Shown here: positions 25,015 to 34,265 of the stretch, piece after piece | Numbering within the stretch: position 1 is the first letter of the stretch | Layout of the letters: each line of letters begins with the position of its first letter | Assembly: GCA_947176535.1 (NCBI GenBank) | Contig: CAMWQU010000022.1 | Coordinates: forward strand, 1 to 43,234 | Length of the DNA stretch: 43,234 nucleotides | Source: an uncultured Prevotellaceae bacterium | Lineage (GTDB): Bacteria > Bacteroidota > Bacteroidia > Bacteroidales > Bacteroidaceae | Direction: 5' to 3' | The notes under the pieces: generated by a model | What the model was told of the DNA's origin: nothing | What the model saw: only the letters and a program-made list of their open reading frames with translations | Database searches by the model: none | Program-made: the position numbers and the translations under genes

Positions 25015-27453
25015 ATGAAAAAGCTATTTTTACTATCTACAGCACTATGCCTAAGCGCTTTTGGCATGGCAGATACGATTGAAGTGAAGACCATACGACT
25101 GTCACAGCCCTACGTTGCGACAAAACCGTTCCTTACCGATACAGCCGACGTAAACGGAAAAAACTGGGATTATGACCGCCTGCTAACAGACGAGAGCATA
25201 AGTCTGCAAGCATGGAAAAACGGTGTGGAAACCAACGAGATGGTTTTACCGTCAGTGGAGACAAACGCCCTGCGTTTGGCAGGCTTTACCGTAGAGAACA
25301 GAAGTTTCGCCAAGGCCAAAGTCATGATTGGCGGTATCGCAGACTATAAGGTGTACATTGACGGTCAAGAGGGTGCCGAACAGGATTTGGTACCCGGTCG
25401 GCATGACGTGGTACTGAAGTTCCTGCAGAAAACCGGTAATGCAGATACGCTAAATATAAAAGTGGATGGCGGGAACAAACTGACGGTTAATCCCACGGGA
25501 AAGGCTCCCTACACACTCCGGACACTCATGTACGGTGAACGGATGGGAGGAATCAATCTGAGCCCCGACGGACGTTTCCTGATATTGAGCAAATATATCA
25601 CAAAGCATGACGGGAAAAGCGATTGGAAAAAGGAGGTTATCGACCTGCAGACAGGCAAACGCTCGGTAGCCAACTACGACTTCTACCAGTGGACCAGTAC
25701 GGAACATCGGTACATCGCAAGCAGTACAACCAGCGAAATGGCAACAAAATATGAGATTGTAGATATTGCCACCGGAGAACGCACCCCTCTGTTCATTGAC
25801 AATCAGAATCAACGAGGTCATTTCTTACCCGGCGAACGTCAGATGCTCATCTACAAGCAAACGGAAGGGCCGCGTGAGGATGCCGAGGTATTTCAGGTGC
25901 TGGTGCCCAACGACCGCCAGCCCGGATGGCGCAATCGCTCCAACCTCCGGATTATGGATATTGCCTCGGGACAAGTTCGCCCCATCACACTGGGCCAGCA
26001 CAACGTTTCGGGAAGCATTAGTCCAGACGGACAGAAAATGCTTCTGCAAATCTATGAAGACGATATAACACAACGTCCATTCAGTTTCAGCACAGCCATA
26101 CTGCTCGACCTCAATACGATGCAGGCAGACACACTTTTCACACACGACGGATTTGCCGGCGGTGGAAAGTGGAGCCCCGACGGAAAGTTTATCGTATTCT
26201 CAGGAAGCCCCGAGGCATTCGGAGGTATCGGCAACCGTACTCCGGAGGGAATGACGGCAAGCATGATACAGCAGGAGTTGTTCCGGATGGATGTTGATAC
26301 CAAGCAGATTCAGCCGCTAACGGCTGATTTCGACCCGAATATCGGTAAATGGCAGTTCTCAAAGGCTGACGGAATGATATATGCCCTCTGCGAGAATCAT
26401 GACAATCAGGATATTTTCCGCATAAATCCCAAAACGGCAAAGGCCGAGAGACTGCCGCTTACGGAACGCTATGTCATGAGCTTCGAGTTGGCAGACGAAC
26501 GTCCGCTGCTTGTTTACTACGGTCAAGGGCATTCGAACTCAGACCGCCTCTATACGTATGACCTAAAAAAAGGAAAGGAGAAACTACTGGAAGACCTTGA
26601 TGCCGTGCGCATGAAGGACATCGAATTGGGTGAGTTCGGTGACTGGAACTTCCAGGCCGAACGTGGTGATACCATATACGGACGCTACTACCTGCCCCCT
26701 CATTTCGACCCGTCGAAGAAATATCCGATGCTCGTCTATTACTACGGTGGATGCTCCCCAGTCGGCAGATACTTAGACAGTTATTACTCGTTCCACGGAT
26801 GGGCAGCCATGGGATATGTGGTATATGTCATACAACCGTCAGGATGCACGGGCTTCGGTCAGGAGTTTGCCGCCCGCCACGTGAATGCTTATGGCGACTA
26901 CACGGCTGATGACATTATCCAAGGTACCAAACGCTTCTGCGAAGAGCATCCCTTTGTGAACAAGGATAAAATCGGTTGCTTGGGAGCATCCTACGGTGGA
27001 TTCATGACCCAATATTTGCAAACGCAGACCGACATATTTGCCGCAGCCATGAGCCATGCCGGCATCAGCGATCCCACCAGTTACTGGGGGTACGGCTATT
27101 GGGGATATTCGTACAGTGCCATTTCTGCCGCCAACAGTTATCCGTGGACAAACCGGGAACTATTCACCGACCATGCACCGCTGACGCTGGCAGACCGTAT
27201 CCATACTCCCATCCTCTTCATGCACGGAGCAGATGACACGAATGTGCCCATCAACGAGAGCATACAATTATTCACAGCATTGAAGATTCTGGGACGCCCG
27301 ACAGCCTTTGTCACGGTGAAAGGCGAAAATCATCATATTCTGACCTACTCGCGTCGCATCAAATGGCAGAATACCATCTATGCTTGGTTCGAGCGTTGGC
27401 TCAAGGATGACCCGACTTGGTGGAATACTATGTACCCCGAGAAAAACCTCTAA
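25015..27453 (+). CDS. S9 family (prolyl oligopeptidase/DPP-IV-like) exported peptidase
   Basis: Serine peptidase of 812 residues with a Sec signal peptide (MKKLFLLSTALCLSAFGMA), so periplasmic or surface-located. An N-terminal beta-propeller-type region (about 150-530) contains WD/TolB-like repeats (INLSPDGRFLILS, SISPDGQKMLLQI, GKWSPDGKFIVFSG). The C-terminal alpha/beta hydrolase carries the catalytic triad: Ser659 in GASYGG, Asp741 in HGADDTNVP, and His773/774 in GENHH. It would remove dipeptides or cut after proline in peptides, but the exact specificity cannot be told. mutS2 starts 9 bases after its stop, so the two are co-transcribed. Confidence 0.92.
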   Translation: MKKLFLLSTALCLSAFGMADTIEVKTIRLSQPYVATKPFLTDTADVNGKNWDYDRLLTDESISLQAWKNGVETNEMVLPSVETNALRLAGFTVENRSFAKAKVMIGGIADYKVYIDGQEGAEQDLVPGRHDVVLKFLQKTGNADTLNIKVDGGNKLTVNPTGKAPYTLRTLMYGERMGGINLSPDGRFLILSKYITKHDGKSDWKKEVIDLQTGKRSVANYDFYQWTSTEHRYIASSTTSEMATKYEIVDIATGERTPLFIDNQNQRGHFLPGERQMLIYKQTEGPREDAEVFQVLVPNDRQPGWRNRSNLRIMDIASGQVRPITLGQHNVSGSISPDGQKMLLQIYEDDITQRPFSFSTAILLDLNTMQADTLFTHDGFAGGGKWSPDGKFIVFSGSPEAFGGIGNRTPEGMTASMIQQELFRMDVDTKQIQPLTADFDPNIGKWQFSKADGMIYALCENHDNQDIFRINPKTAKAERLPLTERYVMSFELADERPLLVYYGQGHSNSDRLYTYDLKKGKEKLLEDLDAVRMKDIELGEFGDWNFQAERGDTIYGRYYLPPHFDPSKKYPMLVYYYGGCSPVGRYLDSYYSFHGWAAMGYVVYVIQPSGCTGFGQEFAARHVNAYGDYTADDIIQGTKRFCEEHPFVNKDKIGCLGASYGGFMTQYLQTQTDIFAAAMSHAGISDPTSYWGYGYWGYSYSAISAANSYPWTNRELFTDHAPLTLADRIHTPILFMHGADDTNVPINESIQLFTALKILGRPTAFVTVKGENHHILTYSRRIKWQNTIYAWFERWLKDDPTWWNTMYPEKNL

Positions 27454-27462
27454 GGCACACCG

Positions 27463-29982
27463 ATGACAAAGGACATTGAGCACAAGTTAGCTTTCGACGA
27501 GATACGAACACTATTGAAAGGACATTGTATCAGTCGGTTAGGCACAGACCGGGTGGATGAGCTGGCATTTATGACCGATGCCGAGACCATCAACTTCCGG
27601 TTGAGGCTTGTCGATGAAGTCAAACAGATTATAGATACTCAGCTACAACTTCCCGGAGAAGATTTCTTCGATATGCGATTGCCCATACGCCGCATACGTG
27701 TCGAAGGCGTCTATTTGGAAGAGCATGAAATGTGGGATCTCAAGCGTTCACTCGATACACTTCACTCATGGATTGCGGTTATCAGAGACGAAGAGGAACC
27801 CTATCCCAACCTCAGCAAACTTTCCGACGGCGTATTCACGTTTCACAGCGTTACCCGCCAAATCGAAAGTATTCTGGATAAGTACGGGCACGTAAAAGAT
27901 ACGGCCAGTCCGGAACTTGCACGCATCCGTCACGAACTTTCGAGAACGGAAGGCAGTGTGAGCCGCACCCTTCATAGCATTTTGGAAAGTGCCAAGAAAG
28001 AAGGGCTCATAGAGCAGAATGTAATGCCCACTATACGCGACGGACGTTTGGTTATCCCTGTTGTTCCGGCCCTGAAACGTCGTATCCGGGGTATTGTACA
28101 CGGAGAAAGTGCAACCGGAAAGACTATCTTTGTGGAACCTGCTGCTGTAGTGGAGGCCAACAACAACCTACGTGAACTGGAAGCGGAGGAGAAACGCGAG
28201 ATTATCCGCATATTGCAGGCATTCACGGACAATATCCGAAATAACATTCCCGAATTTCTGCGGGCTTACGAGTTTCTGGCAGACATTGAGTTGGCACTGG
28301 CTAAATATAGGTTGGGTACACAACTTGATGGCATCATCCATCAGGTGGAAAACCGCCAGTTCATCGACTGGACGTTGGCACGCCATCCTTTACTTGAGTT
28401 AAAGTTGCGCCGGCATCAGAAGAAAGTCGTTCCTTTGGACATCACCCTTACCCCCAAGGAACGCATTCTCATCATCAGCGGCCCTAATGCCGGCGGAAAA
28501 AGCGTTTGTCTGAAGACTGTAGGACTGGTGCAATATATGCTTCAATGTGCCCTGCCTGTTCCTGTCGGCGAGAACTCACGGATGGGTGTCTTTGACGATA
28601 TATTCATCGACATCGGCGACGAACAGAACATCAACGACGACCTGTCCACCTACTCGTCCCACCTGCTGAACATGAAGCTGATGATGAAAGAATGCTCGGC
28701 AAAAAGCCTGCTCCTCATTGATGAGTTCGGAGGTGGAACGGAACCTACTATCGGCGGAGCATTGGCGGAAGCCATGCTACAACAATTTGTGGAGAAAGAA
28801 ACTTTCTCAGTCATCACTACGCACTACCAAAACCTCAAACACTTTGCCGACAGTCACGAAGGAGTAGTCAATGGTTCCATGTTGTACGACCGACAACAGA
28901 TGCAGGCCTTGTTCCGGTTGGAAATGGGTCATCCGGGAAGCAGTTTTGCTATCGAAATCGCTCGCAAAATCGGCATACCCGAAAGTGTCATTGCCAGGGC
29001 TTCGGAAATTGTGGGACAGGACTATATCAATGCAGACAAATACCTGCTTGACATTGTACGGGATAAACGCTATTGGGAGAGCAAACGCCAGTCCATCCAT
29101 CAAAGAGAGAAAGAGATGGAACGTACCTTATCCCGATACGAAGACGAAATAGTGGAGTTGCAAAAGAAACGTAAGGACATCATCTCCAGTGCCAAGCAGC
29201 AGGCAGAAGAAATCCTCAACGAAAGCAATGCCTTGGTCGAAAATACAATCCGTGAAATCAAGGAAGCACAGGCTGAAAAGCAACGTACCCGTGAAGTTCG
29301 TCAGGAGTTGGACGCTTTCCGCATGGCACTCTCGCAAGAGGAACAGAGCAAGTCAGATAGCATAGACCGGAAGATGCAACAAATCATTGCCCGCAAGAAA
29401 CGACAGGAAGAGCGAAAACTGGAGAAAGAGGGAAAGGCAAAAGGAACCCCGTTTTCCTCCTCGTCAGCCGTATCTGCCCCTTCGCCCACACAGAAGCCCA
29501 AAGAATCCCTTTTTGTCCCCGGCGCACAAGTTTGCATCAAAGGAGAAAGCACCATTGGAACGTTTGAGGAAAGAAAGGGTAAAAAGGCGATTGTGCTATT
29601 CGGACAGATTAGAACGACACTGCCATTAGATATGCTGGAAGAAGCACCGAAAATGAAGAAAGCACCGACAGCGGCTCCCTCTTTCAATTCTTTCATTAGC
29701 CGACAGACACTTGACCAGATGCACCAAACGCAACTCAATTTCCGTCCCGAAATTGATGTCCGTGGTATGCGTGGAGACGAGGCTATACAGACTGTTACAG
29801 CTTTCATTGACGATGCCACACTTGTCGGAGCAGCACGAGTTCGCATTCTTCATGGTACGGGCAATGGCATTCTGCGCACGCTCATCCGTCAGCACCTGCG
29901 TACCGTCCCTCAAATACTAAGTGCACGGGACGAGCATGTGCAGTTTGGTGGTGCCGGAATTACGGTCGTAGAATTCCGCTAA
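27463..29982 (+). CDS. mutS2: MutS2 family DNA/ribosome-associated ATPase with Smr nuclease domain
   Basis: MutS-like protein lacking the mismatch-recognition domain. In other bacteria MutS2 limits recombination or rescues collided ribosomes. Residues about 1-330 are the core/lever region. The ATPase has Walker A GPNAGGKS near 340-347, Walker B LLIDEFGGGTEP, and the TTHYQNLK segment. A long coiled coil (about 520-640) with a charged K/E/R stretch follows, then a KOW-like segment (about 685-735). The C-terminal Smr domain shows DVRGMRGDEAI and LHGTGNGILR. At 839 residues it is full length. The gene ends 21 bases before the convergent minus-strand gene. Confidence 0.96.
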   Translation: MTKDIEHKLAFDEIRTLLKGHCISRLGTDRVDELAFMTDAETINFRLRLVDEVKQIIDTQLQLPGEDFFDMRLPIRRIRVEGVYLEEHEMWDLKRSLDTLHSWIAVIRDEEEPYPNLSKLSDGVFTFHSVTRQIESILDKYGHVKDTASPELARIRHELSRTEGSVSRTLHSILESAKKEGLIEQNVMPTIRDGRLVIPVVPALKRRIRGIVHGESATGKTIFVEPAAVVEANNNLRELEAEEKREIIRILQAFTDNIRNNIPEFLRAYEFLADIELALAKYRLGTQLDGIIHQVENRQFIDWTLARHPLLELKLRRHQKKVVPLDITLTPKERILIISGPNAGGKSVCLKTVGLVQYMLQCALPVPVGENSRMGVFDDIFIDIGDEQNINDDLSTYSSHLLNMKLMMKECSAKSLLLIDEFGGGTEPTIGGALAEAMLQQFVEKETFSVITTHYQNLKHFADSHEGVVNGSMLYDRQQMQALFRLEMGHPGSSFAIEIARKIGIPESVIARASEIVGQDYINADKYLLDIVRDKRYWESKRQSIHQREKEMERTLSRYEDEIVELQKKRKDIISSAKQQAEEILNESNALVENTIREIKEAQAEKQRTREVRQELDAFRMALSQEEQSKSDSIDRKMQQIIARKKRQEERKLEKEGKAKGTPFSSSSAVSAPSPTQKPKESLFVPGAQVCIKGESTIGTFEERKGKKAIVLFGQIRTTLPLDMLEEAPKMKKAPTAAPSFNSFISRQTLDQMHQTQLNFRPEIDVRGMRGDEAIQTVTAFIDDATLVGAARVRILHGTGNGILRTLIRQHLRTVPQILSARDEHVQFGGAGITVVEFR

Positions 29983-30003
29983 CAGTTTCAGAAGGTCTCG
30001 GTA

Positions 30004-30774
30004 CTAAAACTTAACCAACTGACAAAAGGCAGAATAGGATCGTTCTATGCGTGCTAATTGATAAGGTTCAATGCGCAACGAGAAAGTTCCTTTCACCTCA
30101 TCCAGTCCGTAATACGTCTTCAACAGACTGGCCAAATTGAAAGAAAGTCCATCATTCTGCTTCATTAGGAAATGAACAATCCGAATGAGCAGAGAACGAT
30201 CATGATCAACAAACTTCACCGTGTGGAACAGTGCATAAGCAACCGGCTGCGTGGGAGTACGCAAAAGGTAAGGTATGCGCTTCTCCCCTTCTTCAACCCC
30301 GAACTTTCGGAAAAGCCACTGCACATCCTCATATTTTGTCATTGCAGGCAGCAATCGACTTAATGCTTTCTGTATATTCACGTCTGTCGTTGTCCCACTT
30401 TCTTGCGCTTGTTCGGTAAGAGGCAGAGGAACAGCAATCCCCGACAACACCTTATTCCCAGCACGCAGTTGCTCCCAGAAAACTCTTGCTCCATGTGAGC
30501 GCAGATGCAGAGTCCCCGATTTAAGACGCTCAGCAACCGTCTTCAACATTGTCACCAGAAAGGCTTTGGCATCATAAGCAACCAAGATGGAAACCAAGGC
30601 CCATGCGTCAGCCTCCCCCAACATCGGCAAAAGACGTTCCCCCAATATATACCCCGCTGTACGGAAGTGGGCATGAGTGAGCCAATTTAGATAGACAAGA
30701 ATCCCCTGCCAGTCCCTTTGTTCTACAAGACATTGCAGACGATTGAAGATGACAGGGTTATAATGCTTATCCAT
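30004..30774 (-). CDS. unrecognised protein encoded directly downstream of tRNA-Thr
   Basis: Protein of 256 residues of no family I recognise. It appears all-helical, without signal peptide or TM helices; leucine-rich amphipathic segments run through it (IFNRLQCLVEQRDWQGILVY, SLLIRIVHFLMKQNDG). The start at 30774 (MDKHYNPVIF) is chosen because the longer frame runs into the tRNA gene. It is preceded by AAGGAAG, a good Shine-Dalgarno sequence, unusual in this phylum and very close to the ATG. Only 9 bases separate the tRNA 3' end from the ATG, so it is almost certainly transcribed with the SRP RNA and tRNA. Function unknown. Confidence 0.8.
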   Translation of the reverse strand: MDKHYNPVIFNRLQCLVEQRDWQGILVYLNWLTHAHFRTAGYILGERLLPMLGEADAWALVSILVAYDAKAFLVTMLKTVAERLKSGTLHLRSHGARVFWEQLRAGNKVLSGIAVPLPLTEQAQESGTTTDVNIQKALSRLLPAMTKYEDVQWLFRKFGVEEGEKRIPYLLRTPTQPVAYALFHTVKFVDHDRSLLIRIVHFLMKQNDGLSFNLASLLKTYYGLDEVKGTFSLRIEPYQLARIERSYSAFCQLVKF

Positions 30775-30783
30775 ACTTCCTTG

Positions 30784-30857
30784 AGCCTCTTGTCGGATTC
30801 GAACCAACGACCCCGAGATTACAAATCACGTGCTCTGGCCAACTGAGCTAAAGAGGC
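30784..30857 (-). tRNA. tRNA-Thr (anticodon TGT)
   Basis: On the minus strand the sequence folds as a tRNA. Acceptor GCCTCTT pairs with AAGAGGC; the D arm is AGCTCAGTTGGCCAGAGC, the anticodon loop TTTGTAA carries anticodon TGT, and the T arm contains GGTTCGAATCC. CCA is not encoded. It follows the SRP RNA after about 3 bases and precedes the 256-residue protein gene by 9 bases. Confidence 0.96.
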
Positions 30858-30860
30858 GGG

Positions 30861-30962
30861 TGGGAAAGCAAACCATATCGCGCCGCTACAACCAAGTACC
30901 CTTGCTGCGGTCAAGCCCTGGGGGATTCCGAGGGAGCATGCCGTATGGGACTTTCCCATGTT
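30861..30962 (-). ncRNA. ffs: signal recognition particle RNA, small bacterial type
   Basis: About 100 nt on the minus strand that folds into a rod. The ends pair exactly (TGGGAAAG near 30960-30953 with CTTTCCCA near 30868-30861), followed by CCATA with TATGG. The apex carries CAGGGCTTGACCGCAGCAAGG, whose CAGG and GCAGCAAGG strands match the conserved symmetric loop that binds Ffh in 4.5S RNA; the apical tetraloop region differs from the GGAA of Escherichia coli. Size, fold and apex motif together support 4.5S RNA. Ends are approximate. It is the first product of a unit that continues into tRNA-Thr and a protein gene. Confidence 0.8.
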
Positions 30963-30974
30963 CGTTTCGGAGTG

Positions 30975-30982
30975 CAAAGGTA
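30975..30982 (-). promoter_or_regulatory. -7 box of the SRP RNA/tRNA promoter
   Basis: On the minus strand TACCTTTG followed by CA, an exact -7 match, with TTTG 20 bases upstream as the -33 box: the full TTTG-N20-TAnnTTTG layout. It is the best promoter in the window and points at the 5' end of the SRP RNA about 12-15 bases away. Confidence 0.8.
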
Positions 30983-31077
30983 TAAAAATACTTTTTATCT
31001 ACCAAATCTCAAGCACATTTTTCTCCATTATCTTATATTTTCTGTTATTTGCTTACCTCTATATGGTTGGTTTGCAC

Positions 31078-31085
31078 TACCTTTG
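31078..31085 (+). promoter_or_regulatory. -7 box for the C_GCAxxG_C_C/HD gene pair
   Basis: TACCTTTG on the plus strand, 20 bases before the ATG at 31106. It is divergent from the SRP RNA promoter about 100 bases away. Confidence 0.6.
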
Positions 31086-31105
31086 GCCGTACAAAACAAG
31101 ACAAT

Positions 31106-31507
31106 ATGGAAACACGAAAAGAGATAGCAGCAGAAAAGAAACGCTGCGGCAGTCATAATTGTGCGCAAGCCATTCTTACAACTTATGCCGACGTGGCCGG
31201 TCTGGACGAACATACGGCCATGCGGTTAGGCGGGGCTTATGCCGCCGGCATGGGCAACGCAGAAGGAACCTGCGGCGCGTTGGTGGGTGCGGGCATGATA
31301 TTGGGAATGCGTAATGCAGACCACACACGCGCCATGAAACAAATGGGGCAGATTATGATAAAGTTCCAGCAACGCAACGGCGCAACGCAGTGCAAACTCC
31401 TGAAAGGTATCGGCACCGGTCATATGTTGCGCGAATGCCCGCTCTGCGTTCAGGATGCGGCAGCACTCTTGGAAGAACATATAGCAAGCAACAAAGATGA
31501 ATGTTAA
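31106..31507 (+). CDS. C_GCAxxG_C_C family putative redox protein
   Basis: Cysteine-rich protein of 133 residues from the ATG at 31106, chosen because it follows the promoter and begins METRKEIAAEKK; a longer in-frame start would precede the promoter. The family motif pattern is visible: CGSHNCAQAIL (Cys14, Cys19), RLGGAYAAGMGNAEGTCGALVGAGMILG, TQCKLLKG and ECPLC. It resembles the C_GCAxxG_C_C family, thought to be a redox-active or metal-binding protein of anaerobes. The stop overlaps the start of the HD gene by 11 bases, so the two are translated together. Confidence 0.88.
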   Translation: METRKEIAAEKKRCGSHNCAQAILTTYADVAGLDEHTAMRLGGAYAAGMGNAEGTCGALVGAGMILGMRNADHTRAMKQMGQIMIKFQQRNGATQCKLLKGIGTGHMLRECPLCVQDAAALLEEHIASNKDEC

Positions 31508-32138
31508 TCGAGAACTCGTCTCTTACATTGAGGCGGAAATTCTGCCGCGTTACGACCTGTTCGACCGTGCCCACCGTCGTCCTCATGCCGAGATGGTCAT
31601 ACACCGCAGCCTCAAACTGGCCGAACGACTGAACGCAAATGCCGACATGGCCTACACCATTGCGGCTTACCATGATACCGGACTTGCCGAAGGGCGCGAA
31701 CACCATCACAAAGTTTCTGCCCGTATCATCCGTAACGACCAAAATCTGCGTCGGTGGTTCAGCGAAGAAGAAATCAACATCATGGCCGATGCGGCAGAAG
31801 ATCACAGAGCCTCAGCCGACCGTCCGCCGCGCACTCTCTACGGCCGTATTGTGGCCGATGCGGATCGTCTTATCGACCCGGAGAGCATCATCCGCCGAAC
31901 GATTCTGTACGGACTCGACCACTATCCCACCCTCTCCCGCGAGGAACATTTCCAACGTATGGCCGACCATCTGCACAAAAAGTACGGGCGTGGCGGCTAT
32001 CTGCGTCTATGGGTTGAACAATCAGACAACGCTTATCAGTTGGAGCAACTGCGCCTCATCATCGACAAAGAGGAACTAATGCGACAATGGTTCGACAAAC
32101 TTTGGGAACAACTACCTACACCATCTACGTCCCTTTGA
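31497..32138 (+). CDS. HD domain phosphohydrolase
   Basis: Protein of 213 residues with an HD metal-dependent phosphohydrolase core: first His in HRRPHAEMVIHRSLKLAE, the HD pair in AAYHDTGLAEGREHHH, AEDHRAS, and the late Asp in RIVADADRLID. It most resembles small HD proteins that act on nucleotides or nucleotide signals; the substrate is unknown. It starts 11 bases inside the preceding gene and converges with the glycosylase gene, with 14 bases of 3' overlap. Confidence 0.9.
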   Translation: MNVNRELVSYIEAEILPRYDLFDRAHRRPHAEMVIHRSLKLAERLNANADMAYTIAAYHDTGLAEGREHHHKVSARIIRNDQNLRRWFSEEEINIMADAAEDHRASADRPPRTLYGRIVADADRLIDPESIIRRTILYGLDHYPTLSREEHFQRMADHLHKKYGRGGYLRLWVEQSDNAYQLEQLRLIIDKEELMRQWFDKLWEQLPTPSTSL

Positions 32139-32769
32139 ACAGACGAGCGTAAAATTCGGCTTTTTGCTCTATCCGCATCGGATAGGCACGCGAAGAAGAC
32201 GGCATACGCCACCAACGCAACACTCTGCCGAAAGCCTCGCCCTCAGTATATTCACCAATCCGGGGCATGGCAAAAGAAATCTGCAACTGCAACTGCTCGC
32301 TGGCTTTCCCTCCCGTTGTGACGATGTCGTGGCAACCGGGCATCTGTTCCAACAATGCACAAATGTCTGTGGCTTCAACAATCTGCAAATGCTCATCAGA
32401 GGCATTATCTTTCAACCGGCACACACGGGTAGCCGTGTCAAAGAAAGCAAGCCCTTCGGACCGGGCAAACTCAATGATACGTTCACGGTCAAATCGTTTA
32501 GCGGTTCCCGCCTTCTTTTTCCGCCCCCCGATACTGTCCAAACTGCATCCGTCACTTTCTTGTCTGCTCGGCACCGCTTCGTCCTGCACAACAAAATGCT
32601 GAGCGTCGCCAAAGTGAATAAGTCCCATGATGCGCCAAAAGTCGTTTATAAAATTGGGATAGAAAAAATCCATCGACCACCGCGCTTTGGGAGGAGGAAA
32701 ACTGCCAAGAAACAAGATACGTCCGTTCGGTGGCAGGAAAGGCTGGAGGGGATGCGTCTCAAAAGTCAT
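32125..32769 (-). CDS. uracil-DNA glycosylase family protein
   Basis: Protein of 214 residues of the UDG/MUG-like fold. The N-terminal active-site strand is ILFLGSFPPP, followed by WSMDFFYPNFINDFW. A middle TTGGKAS block is followed by the C-terminal LRWWRMPSSSRAYPM, which corresponds to the H/M-P-S-x-S leucine loop of these enzymes. It is therefore a likely base-excision repair glycosylase for uracil or mismatched thymine. The catalytic Asn/Asp of classical UDG is replaced by Ser-Phe in the GSFPP motif, as in some MUG-like members, so activity on uracil is not certain. Its 3' end overlaps the HD gene by 14 bases. Confidence 0.8.
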   Translation of the reverse strand: MTFETHPLQPFLPPNGRILFLGSFPPPKARWSMDFFYPNFINDFWRIMGLIHFGDAQHFVVQDEAVPSRQESDGCSLDSIGGRKKKAGTAKRFDRERIIEFARSEGLAFFDTATRVCRLKDNASDEHLQIVEATDICALLEQMPGCHDIVTTGGKASEQLQLQISFAMPRIGEYTEGEAFGRVLRWWRMPSSSRAYPMRIEQKAEFYARLFKGT

Positions 32770-32794
32770 ACGCTATTTGCCGTTCTTTTTTTGA

Positions 32795-32802
32795 CAAGTA
32801 TA
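32795..32802 (-). promoter_or_regulatory. possible -7 box for the glycosylase gene
   Basis: On the minus strand TATACTTG, one base from the TAnnTTTG consensus, with TTG about 19 bases upstream as a -33 box, 25 bases before the glycosylase start. Confidence 0.45.
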
Positions 32803-32852
32803 AATAAATTGACTTTAACAAGCCCCGCTTCCTTTATTTTGTCTCAGCAACG

Positions 32853-33197
32853 TTACCGGACTTTGTTATTCTCGGGAAATACGACACGCGGTACAAACGT
32901 ACGCGCTTCTTCGAAATCCATAAGTGCATAAGACATGATGATGACCGTGTCGCCCACTTGCACCTTACGTGCGGCTGCTCCGTTCAGGCAAATACAGCCC
33001 GTACCGCGCTCCCCCTTGATGATATAAGTCTCGAAACGCTCGCCGTTGTTGTTGTCCACCACTTGCACTTTCTCGCCGGCAATCATTCCCGCAGCATCCA
33101 TCAAGTCCTCATCAATAGTGATGCTACCCATGTAATTCAGGTTTGCCTCCGTCACGCGGACGCAGTGAAGTTTAGACTTCAGAACCTCTATCATCAT
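32853..33197 (-). CDS. panD: aspartate 1-decarboxylase
   Basis: Makes beta-alanine from L-aspartate for pantothenate and coenzyme A synthesis. The proenzyme cleavage site is Gly24-Ser25 in [10 protein letters not shown]; Ser25 becomes the pyruvoyl cofactor. Other hallmarks are [32 protein letters not shown], and [19 protein letters not shown]. At 114 residues it is standard. It lies 30 bases downstream of panC on the same strand, so the beta-alanine donor and the ligase that consumes it form one operon. Confidence 0.97.
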   Translation of the reverse strand: MMIEVLKSKLHCVRVTEANLNYMGSITIDEDLMDAAGMIAGEKVQVVDNNNGERFETYIIKGERGTGCICLNGAAARKVQVGDTVIIMSYALMDFEEARTFVPRVVFPENNKVR

Positions 33198-33227
33198 AAC
33201 CTTAACTTTCTGACTTTTTTTACTATT

Positions 33228-34076
33228 TCACTTATATCGAATATGGTCTATCAGCCGAATGGGCTGACTGCCGCAGAACACCGTGATACATCCGACAATG
33301 TCGTCGCTGTCGTCCCAGGAGGTGACATCAGCCAGTGTCTTACCGTCCACGATGTTATAATACTGTACCTCAAGTTCGGGCACCTCATTGAGCGTACTTA
33401 CCACCTTATCATGAACGGCAGAAACGGTATCTTCCTTTGCCCACTGACGACTTTCCGCGAGTGTCCGGTAAATATGACTTGCAATCTGTCGTTCCTCAGC
33501 AGATAGCAATGTATTGCGACTGCTCATGGCCAGTCCGCTCTCCTCCCGGATAACGGGACAGGGCACAATCTCCAACTTCAGCCCCAAATCCTCCACCATA
33601 CGACGGATAACGGCAATCTGCTGGAAATCCTTTTCCCCGAAATAGGCCCGGTCAGGCTCTACCATCATAAATAACTTGGAAACAATCTGGCAAACGCCAT
33701 TGAAATGTCCGGGACGGAAAGCCCCCTCCATCACACTGTCCGTAGGGGGATAACTGAACACGCGGGTATCCGGTTCCGGATAAATCTCCTCCACCGACGG
33801 CGCAAAGACCACCGTTGCCCCGCAAGCCTCAAGCAATGCACAATCGGCCTCCAGCGTGCGCGGATATTTCTCCAAGTCCGTTTTATCATTGAACTGCGTA
33901 GGATTGAGGAAAACACTCACTACCGTACAATCGTTTTCCGAAACGCTGCGACGTACCAGCGACGCATGTCCCTCGTGTAACGCTCCCATCGTGGGCACCA
34001 GTCCCACTGTGCGCCCCGCGTTACGAGCCTCACGGAGTTCGGCCTGCAACTCAGCTATGGTGTAAATACGCTTCAT
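33228..34076 (-). CDS. panC: pantothenate synthetase
   Basis: Joins pantoate and beta-alanine with ATP to form pantothenate. The nucleotidyl-transferase fold shows the HIGH-like [15 protein letters not shown] near the N-terminus, [28 protein letters not shown], and a C-terminal dimer domain. The length of 282 residues is normal. It is first in the panC-panD operon. A weak -7-like sequence on the minus strand (34129-34136, TTATTTTG) is the only promoter candidate. The glycogen-synthase-like gene is divergent from it. Confidence 0.97.
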   Translation of the reverse strand: MKRIYTIAELQAELREARNAGRTVGLVPTMGALHEGHASLVRRSVSENDCTVVSVFLNPTQFNDKTDLEKYPRTLEADCALLEACGATVVFAPSVEEIYPEPDTRVFSYPPTDSVMEGAFRPGHFNGVCQIVSKLFMMVEPDRAYFGEKDFQQIAVIRRMVEDLGLKLEIVPCPVIREESGLAMSSRNTLLSAEERQIASHIYRTLAESRQWAKEDTVSAVHDKVVSTLNEVPELEVQYYNIVDGKTLADVTSWDDSDDIVGCITVFCGSQPIRLIDHIRYK

Positions 34077-34231
34077 TTTTTGAATCAGATTCTTAAGAGT
34101 TCTTCTTTATCTAAATCTAAAAGCGGTGCAAAATAACGCATAAATATCGAAACGGCGAAATAAACGGGCGAATAAATCGCTAAAAAAGGTGAAATATAAG
34201 TATTCATGGGGCCAGTGTCGCTTTTTTTTAC

Positions 34232-34239
34232 TAACTTTG
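34232..34239 (+). promoter_or_regulatory. -7 box for the glycogen-synthase-like gene
   Basis: TAACTTTG followed by CA, an exact TAnnTTTG match, 26 bases before the ATG at 34266. Confidence 0.65.
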
Positions 34240-34265
34240 CACTGCGAAAACTACACACAATAGAG

